A stretch of DNA of 35,620 nt from a virus. A program made the translations under genes and the position numbers. The DNA lies in the IMG/VR virus record IMGVR_UViG_3300017740_000024, positions 1-35,620 of that record; one strand, given 5' to 3'. This document shows positions 8,665 through 15,938 of the stretch, in pieces. The notes under the pieces are model-generated. The model did not search any database and was not told the origin of the DNA. It saw only the letters and a program-made list of their open reading frames with translations. Position 1 is the first letter of the stretch. Each line of letters begins with the position of its first letter.

Positions 8665-8982
8665 TTATTCTCCTTGTGGAGCCTCTGCTGGTGCTTCTGA
8701 ATCTTCTTCTGCTTCTGCTTCTGCTTCTTCATTAGCCTTGTTCTGCTCAGCGACAAAGTTTAGGAAAGTACTTAATTTATCAAATACTGCTCCTACCTGT
8801 GTGAGCTCATTACCTCTAAAGGCGCCTCTTTGTGATGCAAGGTCTACAATTTGTGCTAATATCTGTAGATCTTGTAAACCAATGCTTTCAGGGACTTCTG
8901 TTCCTTCAGCCTCTGGTGCTTCTGTTTCTGCAGGTGCAACATCTTCTACTGCTTCTGCTTCTGGTTGTTTCTTATCAGCCAT
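8665..8982 (-). CDS. Acidic phage protein of unknown function
   Basis: 105 residues from the ATG at 8982, which has GGAGA 8 nt upstream. Both ends are Ala/Glu/Pro-rich and disordered-looking (EAEAVEDVAPAETEAPEAEG; EEAEAEAEEDSEAPAEAP). They flank a compact helical core (LQDLQILAQIVDLASQRGAF, then VGAVFDKLSTFLNFVAEQ). I have seen similar acidic small proteins in marine T4-like phages without an assigned role. The acidic tails could mimic DNA or mediate assembly; that is speculation. Its stop is one base from the next start, so translation is probably coupled. Confidence 0.6.
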   Translation of the reverse strand: MADKKQPEAEAVEDVAPAETEAPEAEGTEVPESIGLQDLQILAQIVDLASQRGAFRGNELTQVGAVFDKLSTFLNFVAEQNKANEEAEAEAEEDSEAPAEAPQGE

Positions 8983-9058
8983 TTTAAATTTCTCCAATTA
9001 TAAAAAATTATATACCACTATTTAACACTATACTTAATAGGTGCTTCAAAAAAATGGT

Positions 9059-9400
9059 CTATTTTGTAGTTTTATTTAATCCATTTGCTATATTATAGTA
9101 ATGGAAAAAATTCTCCTTATCCATAGGACTTGCAAAGTAAACATATATAGTTTTATGTCCATAAACATCTTCTATATCGTAATAAACCAAGTCTTCAGGG
9201 ACTTCTTTAAGGTAATCAAGTACCGTATCTAGTAACGAATCTTTTTCAGATATCTTAAAAGAAACGTCTGTTCCTTTTACTTTTGTATCTTTTTCGATTT
9301 GTACTCTGACTTTATTTCGCAACATATGGACATATAACTCGTTTCCGTGTAAATTTGCCCAGTCCTCACGAGTAAGAACAGAAGTGTAATTAATCGTCAT
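9059..9400 (-). CDS. Hypothetical protein downstream of the VWA gene
   Basis: 113 residues from the ATG at 9400, which overlaps the VWA gene end by 11 bp; an in-frame upstream start at 9427 would lie deeper inside the VWA gene without a ribosome-binding site. The sequence alternates short beta strands (VRVQIEK, DVSFKI, KTIYVYFASP) with acidic helices and looks like a small alpha/beta domain. No family is recognised. A 60-bp AT-rich gap separates it from the next gene (8982), in which I see no terminator or promoter. Confidence 0.55.
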   Translation of the reverse strand: MTINYTSVLTREDWANLHGNELYVHMLRNKVRVQIEKDTKVKGTDVSFKISEKDSLLDTVLDYLKEVPEDLVYYDIEDVYGHKTIYVYFASPMDKENFFHYYNIANGLNKTTK

Positions 9401-10712
9401 CTCTAGTATATGGTACTGTGATACCAAATGGTGCTACAGGAGTTTTACCTCCGTAGCCTGAACCATGTACAATAAACAAGGTATCACAATAGTTTTCATC
9501 ACCCCAACTACCCCAAGGATAGCCGTCAGTAAACATAATGTGTTTCTTAGGAACAATACCTGCTTCTTTCATGTAATCAAATACACAATCAAACTCAGTA
9601 CCGCCACCGCCTTGAATATCATACTCCATAAACTCTTCCATATTATGAGGTGTAAATGTTACTGGATTATGTACTTCAGTATCAAAACAGAATAAGTGTA
9701 TTCTAAAGTCGTTATACTGATCCATAATACCTTTAACTTCTGATAAAAAGTCACGTAGCATTTCATCATATATGGAACCTGATACGTCCATGGATATTGC
9801 AACATCTATAGTTGTTTCTCTGTCCATTCCTGGCAAGTAAAAACCTTCATTAAGTCCTTTTCTACTAGGATTCATCATAGTGTAATCACTTCTAATAACA
9901 CTCTGTATTTGCATAGCAATTAGTTGTCTCCAATCTAATTGAGGATTTAATAAATGGTCTAATGCTCTTTTTACACCGCCTGGTAAATTACCGGCACCTG
10001 CCGCCTTGGCGGCTTGCATAGTAGCATTTTTAAACTCCTGAGAAATTTGTTCTTTTTCTTCAGCAGTATATTTTGCAGGGCCATCTTTATCGCCACCTTC
10101 AGAGTTGGCTTCACCGCCTTGTCCTTGGGCACCTTCGTCGTCTCCTTCTTCTCTGTCTAAATGCATATCAAAGGATTCAACTTCAATTACTCTGCCTTCT
10201 TCTTCTGCTTGTTTGAACAAATCATCATAAATTTCTTCTGATACCATACCTCTGTATTTCCAATCAAAACAAATTTGTACTAATTTAATCTCCCCTCCAA
10301 TTTTAGCATCAATTAAATCAGCATTAATAACATAGTCATTTGCAATATTCCATAATCGAGGGTCTCTGTTACCACGTCTATTGACATCGAAATGGTCATA
10401 AACACAATGTAATACTTCGTGTCCTATACCAAATACAATCTCTGCATCGCTAAGAGCGGCAACAAAGTTCCTGTTATAATAAAAGTATCTGCCGTCAGTA
10501 GCAAGTGTAGGACACCATTCTGTAGCATCTTTAAATCTAAGCCTAGTAGCCAAGTTACCAAAGAAAGGTGCAGAAATTAACATTTCTATTCTTGCTTTAA
10601 TAAGTTTATCTTCTATTTGCTCAGATGTTAAATCAGTTGCAGGTATTTCAGTTAGAGCCTTTGCAACTCTATCTTTTGCTGTCTCCTGTCTTGCTTGTTT
10701 TGTATCTGACAT
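9390..10712 (-). CDS. VWA-domain / putative metallopeptidase (DUF2201-like), MoxR partner
   Basis: 440 residues. The N-terminal part is a zincin-like domain with HEVLH at residues 98-102 and a further His in YDH. A Gly/Glu/Asp-rich linker (about 185-215) follows. The C-terminal part is a von Willebrand A domain with a MIDAS motif DVSGS at 309-313, a GGGGTEFD loop with the second metal contact and an FTDGYPW strand with the third. Proteins with this layout pair with MoxR AAA ATPases as chelatase-like or folding machines, and phage versions are common in marine myoviruses. The MoxR partner is at 11880-12986. The gene has its own sigma70-like promoter and an AAGGAG site, and the 20-nt leader is identical to that of the MoxR gene, which suggests matched expression. 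Client unknown. Confidence 0.8.
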   Translation of the reverse strand: MSDTKQARQETAKDRVAKALTEIPATDLTSEQIEDKLIKARIEMLISAPFFGNLATRLRFKDATEWCPTLATDGRYFYYNRNFVAALSDAEIVFGIGHEVLHCVYDHFDVNRRGNRDPRLWNIANDYVINADLIDAKIGGEIKLVQICFDWKYRGMVSEEIYDDLFKQAEEEGRVIEVESFDMHLDREEGDDEGAQGQGGEANSEGGDKDGPAKYTAEEKEQISQEFKNATMQAAKAAGAGNLPGGVKRALDHLLNPQLDWRQLIAMQIQSVIRSDYTMMNPSRKGLNEGFYLPGMDRETTIDVAISMDVSGSIYDEMLRDFLSEVKGIMDQYNDFRIHLFCFDTEVHNPVTFTPHNMEEFMEYDIQGGGGTEFDCVFDYMKEAGIVPKKHIMFTDGYPWGSWGDENYCDTLFIVHGSGYGGKTPVAPFGITVPYTRDDD

Positions 10713-10732
10713 TAGTTACTCCTTAATTTAAC
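10713..10732 (-). repeat. 20-nt leader shared with the MoxR gene (copy 1)
   Basis: The minus strand reads GTTAAATTAAGGAGTAACTA immediately before the ATG, identical to the leader at 12989-13008. It contains the AAGGAG ribosome-binding site. Confidence 0.85.
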
Positions 10733-10741
10733 TATACCATT

Positions 10742-10769
10742 ATTATAGCAAAAAAGTGTTAATTGTCAA
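10742..10769 (-). promoter_or_regulatory. Sigma70-like promoter for the VWA gene
   Basis: -35 TTGACA (10764-10769), 16-bp spacer, -10 TATAAT (10742-10747) with a TG extension. The -35 box overlaps the 3' end of the upstream glycosyltransferase-like gene. Confidence 0.8.
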
Positions 10770-11763
10770 GCAGATTTTGTATGTTTTTTCTATTAGTTTC
10801 AGCAACTTTTAAAAAAGTTTGATAATTATGCTCTAATCTAGGCTTGAGACTTTCAAATAATTCAGGTAAATGAGCGTCACCTTTATTAACTAGATCTGTT
10901 ATATTAGATACTATCCATTCTATTCTTTTATGATGATCTGTATAGTTGCAGGTACCAAATAAGTCATCAAAAGTATCGAATCCCCATTCTTTTAGTAGAT
11001 AATATATATTTGTATCACCTAAAATAATAAAAGGCCTTCTGCCTATAATAGGCTTTAACGTTTTTTCCGTTAAAAATACATTTGTATATGTTGTAGTTTC
11101 GCTTACAACGTTAAGAAAGTGATTGTTCCAATTATCCTGATGTCCTAATGAAGTGATATCATTAGTAATACCCACATCTCCTCCTACAGCCTTATCTCCT
11201 TCTTTATTTTTTATGTCTTTTGATAATTTAACTAAGTGATCTCCCCCTAAACTAAGATAGCCAAAATTCATAAGATCATGATCTCTAAGTTGATTTACTA
11301 GTTCAATTCTATGACGATGAGGTTTCCTGTTAAGGCACATATAATACTTCATAGGTATTTTAATATCGTATGTGTTAAATTCTGTAAATTTGTTTAAATT
11401 CTCATATACAAAATCTATCCAAAAACTAAAGTAGTATTTTCCTAAAGTATTGCCAATGTATATAGTATTACATTCACTTAATTTATTATGTAAAAACCCA
11501 TATCTATTTTCCCTGCCGGGCTCTCCATACTGATTATCCCAATCTGGACCACTGTAAACAAAAACTCGTTTGTTATCTTTTTTACAAGTTTCAATAAAAG
11601 CATCAAGTTCGGAGTCATGTTTTGCCCATGTAGTATCAATAAATCCGTCATTATCTGCTAACTGACCTAAAATAATTTTTTTAATTTTAGAATCGTGAAT
11701 ACCTATAATATTAGAAGGCTCTGCGGCTTCTGTGCTAAATCCTTTGTCGTAAATTAGTGGCAT
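10759..11763 (-). CDS. Glycosyltransferase-like protein inserted between MoxR and VWA genes
   Basis: 334 residues. The C-terminal half has VFLTEKTLKPIIGRRPFIILGD, then LLKEWGFDTFDDLF and an Arg-bearing helix (HHKRIEWIVSNI). This is the same pattern as the 5384-6496 protein and similar to GT10-type fucosyltransferase C-domains. The N-terminal half (KRVFVYSGPDWDNQYG) differs. It lies between the two halves of the MoxR/VWA pair, behind the MoxR terminator. It has no Shine-Dalgarno site but has TAAATA exactly 5 nt before its ATG, as does the 5384-6496 gene. The different promoter class suggests it is a cargo gene expressed late. Donor and acceptor sugars are unknown. Confidence 0.4.
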   Translation of the reverse strand: MPLIYDKGFSTEAAEPSNIIGIHDSKIKKIILGQLADNDGFIDTTWAKHDSELDAFIETCKKDNKRVFVYSGPDWDNQYGEPGRENRYGFLHNKLSECNTIYIGNTLGKYYFSFWIDFVYENLNKFTEFNTYDIKIPMKYYMCLNRKPHRHRIELVNQLRDHDLMNFGYLSLGGDHLVKLSKDIKNKEGDKAVGGDVGITNDITSLGHQDNWNNHFLNVVSETTTYTNVFLTEKTLKPIIGRRPFIILGDTNIYYLLKEWGFDTFDDLFGTCNYTDHHKRIEWIVSNITDLVNKGDAHLPELFESLKPRLEHNYQTFLKVAETNRKNIQNLLDN

Positions 11764-11768
11764 AATAA

Positions 11769-11774
11769 TATTTA
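11769..11774 (-). promoter_or_regulatory. TAAATA late-type element, leaderless
   Basis: TAAATA on the minus strand, 5 nt before the ATG at 11763, no ribosome-binding site. It is the same geometry as at 6502, 6510, 15501 and 33737. Confidence 0.45.
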
Positions 11775-11783
11775 CCTTATAAA

Positions 11784-11811
11784 GAAAAAAATCCCCCAGT
11801 TGCCTGGGGGA
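11784..11811 (-). terminator. Rho-independent terminator after the MoxR gene
   Basis: An 8-bp GC-rich stem (TCCCCCAG 11792-11799 with 11804-11811) and 4-nt loop, followed on the minus strand by a run of seven T. A second, longer inverted repeat of 10 bp (11814-11823 with 11852-11861) lies just upstream between the MoxR stop and this hairpin. Confidence 0.85.
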
Positions 11812-11879
11812 CCAAACTAGAGATTCTTAGGTAGGGAGTAACATAGGTAGGTCTCTAGTTTTTGAAATTTGCCTCTCCC

Positions 11880-12986
11880 TTAGGCGATATACTTTGTGTA
11901 CCTCTCACTAAAAGTTTTGTGAAGTTCTTTATCAAGATCAGTTCTTACATTAAATCTAATCTGATAGTCCTTCATAATTGTCTTAAATAAGAACACAACC
12001 ATTTCTGGTTCAAAGTTGTCATAACTAAATCTAACAACATTGTTGAGTGCTTTTCTAAACTTGTCGTCAATACCTGAGTCTTTAAACATTTCGTTAAGCT
12101 CATATGCAAGTCCAACTACAAGTGAATACTTAGCAGATATTTCTTTAGACAGTTTAGTGTCTAGTTTTTTAACTTCTCCGCCTATAATTTGATCAGGGTT
12201 AGGAAGTTTAGAAGCAATCTTTCTGTGTTCTACAAACTTAATTGCCATTCCTTCTCCAATAGCACCTGCTATCTCGGCCTTCTGTTCAAATGCTTCTGCA
12301 TTGTCGAAGCCATCTGCCGCTAACATTTCACTTACAAAAGTCCAACTTCTTGGTGTTGCAAAAGATTGTGAACTACTTTTTGCATCAAAGTCAAAAAGAT
12401 CGCCTTTAGAGAAACTTAAATAACCTATTACATCAGGGTGTACACTATTTTGCATAGCCCATTGTGACCAGTCTTCAAAGTTTACTTCCATATTAATATG
12501 TCTAAACCTGTTAGCCAACGGTGCCGGCATTCTATATGTAACACCTCTGTCAGTCTCTCTATTACCTGCGGCAATAATTCTAACATTATCAGGTAATTTG
12601 TATTGTCCAATTCTTCTGTTCAATACTAATTGATAAGCCGCCGCCTGTACACTAGGAGGTGCTGAGTTAAGTTCGTCCAAAAACAATACCACATTGTCAT
12701 ATGAAGCGGCAAGGTCTTGACTAGGCAAGTCACTTGGTGGGCTCCATTCCATTTGATTTGTTTCAGGGTTTCTAAAAGGGTACCCTCTTAGATCTGTTGG
12801 CTCTAATAATGCCAACCTCATATCAATCATTAAAGCATTGCCTAGTTCACCTTCGTCAACTAGTCCTTGCACTAATTCTGATTTACCAATTCCAGGTGCT
12901 CCCCAGATAAAAATTGGTCTATTAACCTTTAAAGCCCTTAAAATAATTGGCTTTACTGATTTTGCTCTTACGTTTAATGTTTCCAT
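11880..12986 (-). CDS. MoxR-type AAA+ ATPase
   Basis: 368 residues. Walker A GAPGIGKS is at 29-36, Walker B VVLFLDE at 99-105, followed by LNSAPPSVQAAAYQLVLNRRIG typical of the MoxR/AAA_5 group. Sensor 1 is in RIIAAGNRE, and the Arg-finger region is near NRFRHI. MoxR ATPases remodel protein complexes together with VWA-domain partners; here the partner is at 9390-10712. The substrate in phage infection is not known. It has a sigma70-like promoter, an AAGGAG site and a strong terminator, so it is a single-gene unit. The 20-nt leader matches that of the VWA gene exactly. Confidence 0.85.
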   Translation of the reverse strand: METLNVRAKSVKPIILRALKVNRPIFIWGAPGIGKSELVQGLVDEGELGNALMIDMRLALLEPTDLRGYPFRNPETNQMEWSPPSDLPSQDLAASYDNVVLFLDELNSAPPSVQAAAYQLVLNRRIGQYKLPDNVRIIAAGNRETDRGVTYRMPAPLANRFRHINMEVNFEDWSQWAMQNSVHPDVIGYLSFSKGDLFDFDAKSSSQSFATPRSWTFVSEMLAADGFDNAEAFEQKAEIAGAIGEGMAIKFVEHRKIASKLPNPDQIIGGEVKKLDTKLSKEISAKYSLVVGLAYELNEMFKDSGIDDKFRKALNNVVRFSYDNFEPEMVVFLFKTIMKDYQIRFNVRTDLDKELHKTFSERYTKYIA

Positions 12987-12988
12987 AT

Positions 12989-13008
12989 TAGTTACTCCTT
13001 AATTTAAC
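12989..13008 (-). repeat. 20-nt leader shared with the VWA gene (copy 2)
   Basis: Identical on the minus strand to 10713-10732, two bases further from its ATG. It includes AAGGAG. Confidence 0.85.
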
Positions 13009-13018
13009 CTATACAAAT

Positions 13019-13046
13019 AGTATAACAAAAAAATGATCTAAGTCAA
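13019..13046 (-). promoter_or_regulatory. Sigma70-like promoter for the MoxR gene
   Basis: -35 TTGACT (13041-13046), 16-bp spacer, -10 TATACT (13019-13024) with a TG extension. The -35 overlaps the stop codon of the small gene at 13043. Confidence 0.75.
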
Positions 13047-13222
13047 GCCTTATTTTTGAAAAGTTTAGAAAAAATTTCTTCTTGCTCTTCTCTGCTGTAA
13101 GGTTGCTCATTAAATGCTAATTTTTCTTCTGTGTTTATTTGTGCCCACAATGAAAAATTACTTTCAAATGACATTGAACCGTCATATGTGAATTTATATC
13201 TCCCTGCGTCTACAATACCCAT
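13043..13222 (-). CDS. Small hypothetical protein (59 aa)
   Basis: 59 residues starting MGIVDAGRYKFTYDG, then an amphipathic, Glu/Lys-rich C-terminal helix (REEQEEIFSKLFKNKA). No family is recognised. It is supported as a gene by its own sigma70-like promoter (13251-13278), an AAAGGAG site 6 nt before the ATG, and by filling the gap between the HTH and MoxR genes. It is a single-gene unit, as expected for early accessory phage proteins. Confidence 0.65.
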   Translation of the reverse strand: MGIVDAGRYKFTYDGSMSFESNFSLWAQINTEEKLAFNEQPYSREEQEEIFSKLFKNKA

Positions 13223-13250
13223 ATTTTACTCCTTTATTAAATATTCCACT

Positions 13251-13278
13251 ATTATAATACAAAAATTAATTTTGTCAA
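13251..13278 (-). promoter_or_regulatory. Sigma70-like promoter for the 59-aa gene
   Basis: -35 TTGACA (13273-13278), 16-bp spacer, -10 TATAAT (13251-13256). Confidence 0.8.
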
Positions 13279-13281
13279 GCC

Positions 13282-13311
13282 AAAAAAAAGGGCACTAAAA
13301 AGTACCCTTTT
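13282..13311 (-). terminator. Rho-independent terminator after the HTH gene
   Basis: The stem AAAAGGG-ACT with one C/A mismatch pairs 13286-13296 with 13301-13311 over an AAAA loop. On the minus strand it is followed by a run of eight T. Confidence 0.8.
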
Positions 13312-13331
13312 ATATTAAGTATTATCTAAGA

Positions 13332-13595
13332 TTAGACAGTACCGTTAGCCATTGCTTTGTAACCAGCGGCAATTATAGCTCTTGAAGGTGTACCTAAACG
13401 GTAAACATTTCTGCTTCTGCCTTTTGTGTCAGTTACAGTATTAAGATAGATTGAAAAACCTTTAAATCTTAATGCTTGGATAACTGCCTGTGGGTTACCT
13501 GCTCCGAATTGAGCTCTTAGTTGAGCAGAACTTAAAGTTCTACCTGACTGTAGTGCTGATAGCACTTTGGCTTCTTTAGTAGTAGTTGTTGTCAT
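13332..13595 (-). CDS. Small helix-turn-helix DNA-binding protein
   Basis: 87 residues. A winged-HTH-like pattern covers residues 8-70: AKVLSALQSGRTLSSAQLRAQF, then NPQAVIQALRFKGFSIYLN as the recognition helix region and a VYRLG wing. Similar small HTH proteins occur widely in T4-like cyanophages and related phages. It has a sigma70-like promoter, AGGAG before the ATG, and its own terminator, so it is a separate, probably early and strongly expressed unit. Likely role: regulating phage or host transcription; target unknown. Confidence 0.7.
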   Translation of the reverse strand: MTTTTTKEAKVLSALQSGRTLSSAQLRAQFGAGNPQAVIQALRFKGFSIYLNTVTDTKGRSRNVYRLGTPSRAIIAAGYKAMANGTV

Positions 13596-13658
13596 ATGAC
13601 TTCTCCTATTTTTACTTACTTATTTGAAAACCTAGTATTATTACTAGATATGTCAACT

Positions 13659-13686
13659 ATTATACACTAAAACAGGATATTGTCAA
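13659..13686 (-). promoter_or_regulatory. Sigma70-like promoter for the HTH gene
   Basis: -35 TTGACA (13681-13686), 16-bp spacer, -10 TATAAT (13659-13664). A second TTGACA at 13651-13656 lacks a good -10 at the right distance. The leader is about 60 nt, longer than for the other early genes, and contains the partial inverted repeat CTAGTA/TACTAG, which could be an operator for the HTH protein itself. Confidence 0.75.
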
Positions 13687-14276
13687 GCATTAAAATTAAA
13701 AATTGGTAATTTTTGGTATATACCTAAATCTTGACCCAAATAATTTTGTATATCATTATACAGGTCTTTGTCTGAATGTATAATATTATGAATATATTGT
13801 TTATCTTTATTAGGATTGTCGTTAAAATAAACATCATTAATGTTTATTGGATTATACCCTAATTGGCTTAATAATATACCTATATCTCTAAAATTTATAA
13901 AAGTTATATTTGTATGGTCTTCAGGTATAAAAGAATAAGATTTTATTGTATGGCCGTCAAAATCCCAATTATTTTTTTGAGAGTAATAACATTCATAAAA
14001 AGCATCATGTAAAGACATCTTACTTATTCTAGTATATAAATCCTGATACTCAGGTGTTTTGTTATTCTGATGAGAGCGATAATACAACGTGCAAAATCCT
14101 GAAATAAATCTGTCTAAAGGGTATCTTACTGATATATAATGCTTATCAGGGTTTGTATATGTATCTCTAGATATGTCTGAGTATTCTCCACACAATGATT
14201 CCATAAAAGTTGTTCCTGTTTTAGCAAAAGTGGATATTTGTATGTTTTGATTGTTTATCTTAAATGTTTTATTCAT
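13683..14276 (-). CDS. Sulfotransferase-like protein
   Basis: 197 residues. TFAKTGTTFMESL at about 16-28 matches the 5'-phosphosulfate-binding loop of PAPS-dependent sulfotransferases (K-[TS]-G-[TS]-[ST]). VRYPLDRFISGF at about 50-61 matches the 3'-phosphate-binding motif (R-x-P-x-x-R-x-x-S). The size fits the short Sulfotransfer_2-type family that modifies carbohydrates. It follows a 143-aa unknown with an ATGA overlap and ends just before the HTH promoter. Neighbouring glycosyltransferase-like and SGNH genes suggest sulfation of a sugar on the virion or the host surface. The motifs are seen; the substrate is inferred. Confidence 0.6.
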   Translation of the reverse strand: MNKTFKINNQNIQISTFAKTGTTFMESLCGEYSDISRDTYTNPDKHYISVRYPLDRFISGFCTLYYRSHQNNKTPEYQDLYTRISKMSLHDAFYECYYSQKNNWDFDGHTIKSYSFIPEDHTNITFINFRDIGILLSQLGYNPININDVYFNDNPNKDKQYIHNIIHSDKDLYNDIQNYLGQDLGIYQKLPIFNFNA

Positions 14277-14704
14277 ATTACATCTATAAAAGCAGATATA
14301 TCTGAACCGTTAAGTTTAAACCATGCAGAGTCTTCTTGATCGTAAAATACCATTTTTTTCTTAGTAAAATAATAAGGCCATTTCATTTGCTTGTCTAAGA
14401 CTAGATACATTTTAGGAGTCGGATTTACACTATGACTATAATCATATGCAGTAAATTGCCTTTTTAATAACTCATTGCCTAAGTGTGTTAACCTAATACC
14501 TTTAGGAACGCCGTTGTCTATTCTGAAGTTATTAAAAATTTTATATGCTATTTCTACTCTACTATCGTCTAAAAACTGCTCATAGAACTTATTCATTTTA
14601 TTATATCCAGGACGTCTAGATTTACTTTCTAAAAGTCCTTCTTCAATAAAAGTTAAAATTTTATCTAATATTTGATATTGAATGTATTTACTATTTGGTG
14701 TCAT
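14273..14704 (-). CDS. Hypothetical protein
   Basis: 143 residues, no family recognised. The N-terminal half is helical and basic (LDKILTFIEEGLLESKSRR, then NKFYEQFLDDSRVEIAYKIF). The region around RLTHLGNELLKRQF looks like a winged-helix recognition helix. The C-terminal half has strands with many aromatic residues (MKWPYYFTKKKMVFYDQED). It overlaps the sulfotransferase start by 4 bp (ATGA) and the upstream 99-aa gene by 14 bp, so all three are probably cotranslated. Confidence 0.6.
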   Translation of the reverse strand: MTPNSKYIQYQILDKILTFIEEGLLESKSRRPGYNKMNKFYEQFLDDSRVEIAYKIFNNFRIDNGVPKGIRLTHLGNELLKRQFTAYDYSHSVNPTPKMYLVLDKQMKWPYYFTKKKMVFYDQEDSAWFKLNGSDISAFIDVI

Positions 14705-14990
14705 TTTCAGTAACCACTTTACCTTCGGTAAGCATGACTACTGTAAATAGATCTGTTGAAAAAGTTTTATTTAATCGCTCTGCTAAATTAAAGGCATGCC
14801 CACTATTACTAAACGATACTTTTTTATATTTTGGTCCAGGATAGGATACTAGTGTATGTAATGTTCTTAAGTTAATTGGTTTGCCGTCATAGAAAACACT
14901 AAAAATAGCATCAGCAGATAGTATTTGCTCTGCTTTATATGTATTTTTATTAACCGCTTCTAGTAATATTTTAGGCTTTGGTCTACTCAT
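14691..14990 (-). CDS. Conserved T4-like phage hypothetical protein
   Basis: 99 residues. I recognise the sequence style (MSRPKPKILLE, then FYDGKPINLRTL and YPGPKYKKVSFSN) from small uncharacterised proteins of marine T4-like phages, but no function is known to me. It looks like a compact alpha/beta fold. It has AGGAG 9 nt before the ATG and a GATAAATA late-promoter-like element at 15012-15019, so it probably heads the unit with the 143-aa and sulfotransferase genes. Confidence 0.6.
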   Translation of the reverse strand: MSRPKPKILLEAVNKNTYKAEQILSADAIFSVFYDGKPINLRTLHTLVSYPGPKYKKVSFSNSGHAFNLAERLNKTFSTDLFTVVMLTEGKVVTENDTK

Positions 14991-15011
14991 ATATGTATTC
15001 TCCTATACATA

Positions 15012-15019
15012 TATTTATC
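15012..15019 (-). promoter_or_regulatory. T4-late-type promoter candidate (GATAAATA)
   Basis: GATAAATA on the minus strand, 21 nt before the ATG at 14990, with an AGGAG site in between. One base from the T4 late consensus TATAAATA. Confidence 0.45.
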
Positions 15020-15043
15020 TTATTTTTAGATTAAAACAGTTGT

Positions 15044-15274
15044 TTATTTACTTGCTAGTACTAATGCCTTAAACTCTGTAAAGCCGCCTATTTTCTCACC
15101 ATCAACAATAATTTGTGGGAATGTTCTGGCACCTGGAAATGTTTCCATTAGTGTTTCTCTATCAAAGTCCTCATCTAACATCTTGTAAGTTAGTTCGTGG
15201 CCTTCTCTTTCTGCCAATGCTTTTGCTTGAACGCAAAAAGGACATTGTGGTTTGCTATATATTTCTACTTTCAT
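15044..15274 (-). CDS. nrdC: Glutaredoxin
   Basis: 76 residues with the CPFC redox site at residues 11-14, the cis-Pro loop TFPQIIVDG and the GGFTEF glutathione-binding segment. It is the usual size for a phage glutaredoxin and close to complete relative to bacterial Grx (about 80-85). Role: glutathione-dependent dithiol donor, classically for ribonucleotide reductase; no RNR genes are in this window. It starts 2 nt after the cold-shock gene, so it is probably translated from the same message. The symbol is by analogy to T4 nrdC, and grxC-type naming would be equally fair. Confidence 0.85.
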   Translation of the reverse strand: MKVEIYSKPQCPFCVQAKALAEREGHELTYKMLDEDFDRETLMETFPGARTFPQIIVDGEKIGGFTEFKALVLASK

Positions 15275-15276
15275 TA

Positions 15277-15495
15277 TTATATTTTTATTCTAGGTGTTAA
15301 ATCGCATGTTGATTGTATTTCCATACCATTAATTTCTGTATCGAACTCTACTTCCATTCCAGCACTAAGTACTGACGGAGGAGTTGGACTTGTAATATGA
15401 TGTCTTTTTAAATAGACATTTGATTTACCAGCACTTACTACACCATAATTTCTTCTAGTGTTCCAAAAATTTAATGTACCTGCTCCTGTTTTCAT
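15277..15495 (-). CDS. Cold-shock-domain (CspA-like) protein
   Basis: 72 residues. GTLNFWNTRRNYGVVSAG matches the G-x-[LV]-x-[FW]-[FW]-x(4)-[GY]-[FY]-G motif with the RNP1-like segment. NVYLKRHHI is the RNP2-like segment, followed by VLSAGMEVEFDTEI as strand 4. The first aromatic patch is kept, while the usual GFGFI is replaced by YGVVS. Cold-shock domains bind single-stranded RNA or DNA. It starts 4 nt after the previous gene. The end of that gene carries TAAATA exactly 5 nt before this ATG, so this gene and glutaredoxin may also have a leaderless late transcript. Confidence 0.6.
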   Translation of the reverse strand: MKTGAGTLNFWNTRRNYGVVSAGKSNVYLKRHHITSPTPPSVLSAGMEVEFDTEINGMEIQSTCDLTPRIKI

Positions 15496-15499
15496 GCCT

Positions 15500-15766
15500 T
15501 TATTTAGTCACATCTATTGATAATTTGCAAATAATAAGGTCTATCTTGCTTTCAAATGACAGTACCATATTTTGTTTTTCAAACCATTTTTCTTCAAGGT
15601 AGTTCATATCTGGTTTAGGCTTGAAATGCCAACCCCATCTTTTTTTACAAATATTATCTATATTTGGAATATGATTTATTGACAATCCATATACAGGAGT
15701 AATCCAATTGTATTTAAAAATTTTATTGTACCCACAATCTTCAGGTAACTCATAAAGATCACTCAT
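15500..15766 (-). CDS. Hypothetical protein
   Basis: 88 residues from the ATG at 15766 (MSDLYELPEDCGYNKIFKYN); a start at 15784 adds six residues and cannot be excluded. I prefer 15766 because it overlaps the end of the 59-aa gene by 8 bp in the style of its neighbours. It is rich in aromatic residues (KRWGWHFKPKP) and has several Cys. No family is recognised; similar proteins occur in marine T4-like phages next to the same 59-aa protein. Confidence 0.55.
   Translation of the reverse strand: MSDLYELPEDCGYNKIFKYNWITPVYGLSINHIPNIDNICKKRWGWHFKPKPDMNYLEEKWFEKQNMVLSFESKIDLIICKLSIDVTK
15501..15506 (-). promoter_or_regulatory. TAAATA late-type element before the cold-shock gene
   Basis: CTAAATA on the minus strand with 5 nt (AAGGC) to the ATG at 15495. 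An AAGG in the gap could also act as a weak ribosome-binding site for a longer message, so the leaderless reading is less certain here. Confidence 0.35.
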
Positions 15767-15938
15767 CTGAAAAATTTCCGCCATCTACCCAATCTACATT
15801 TGATTGTTTAGAGGGAGAAGATTGCTTTGGAAGACTTTCTAAAATGTCTTTAAGATATTTGACATTTATTGTAAACTCTTGGTGGCCTTGATCTTTTAGA
15901 TTTTTAAGATGTAAAAGTAGTTTGTCCAGTTCGTTCAC
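15759..15938 (-). CDS. Small conserved phage protein, GTG start
   Basis: 59 residues reading (GTG start) NELDKLLLHLKNLKDQGHQEF, then VKYLKDILESLP and a C-terminal NVDWVDGGNFSDE. The GTG at 15938 is supported by AAAGGA 6 nt upstream. It overlaps the 181-aa gene by 35 bp and the following gene by 8 bp. The leucine-rich N-terminal helix pair suggests a small dimer. No function is known to me. Confidence 0.6.
   Translation of the reverse strand: MNELDKLLLHLKNLKDQGHQEFTINVKYLKDILESLPKQSSPSKQSNVDWVDGGNFSDE

Noticed and set aside
8621-9025. + strand Ser/Ala-rich open frame opposite the acidic 105-aa gene
   Set aside because: It is the mirror image of GAA/GCA-rich codons in the real minus-strand gene and has no start signals.
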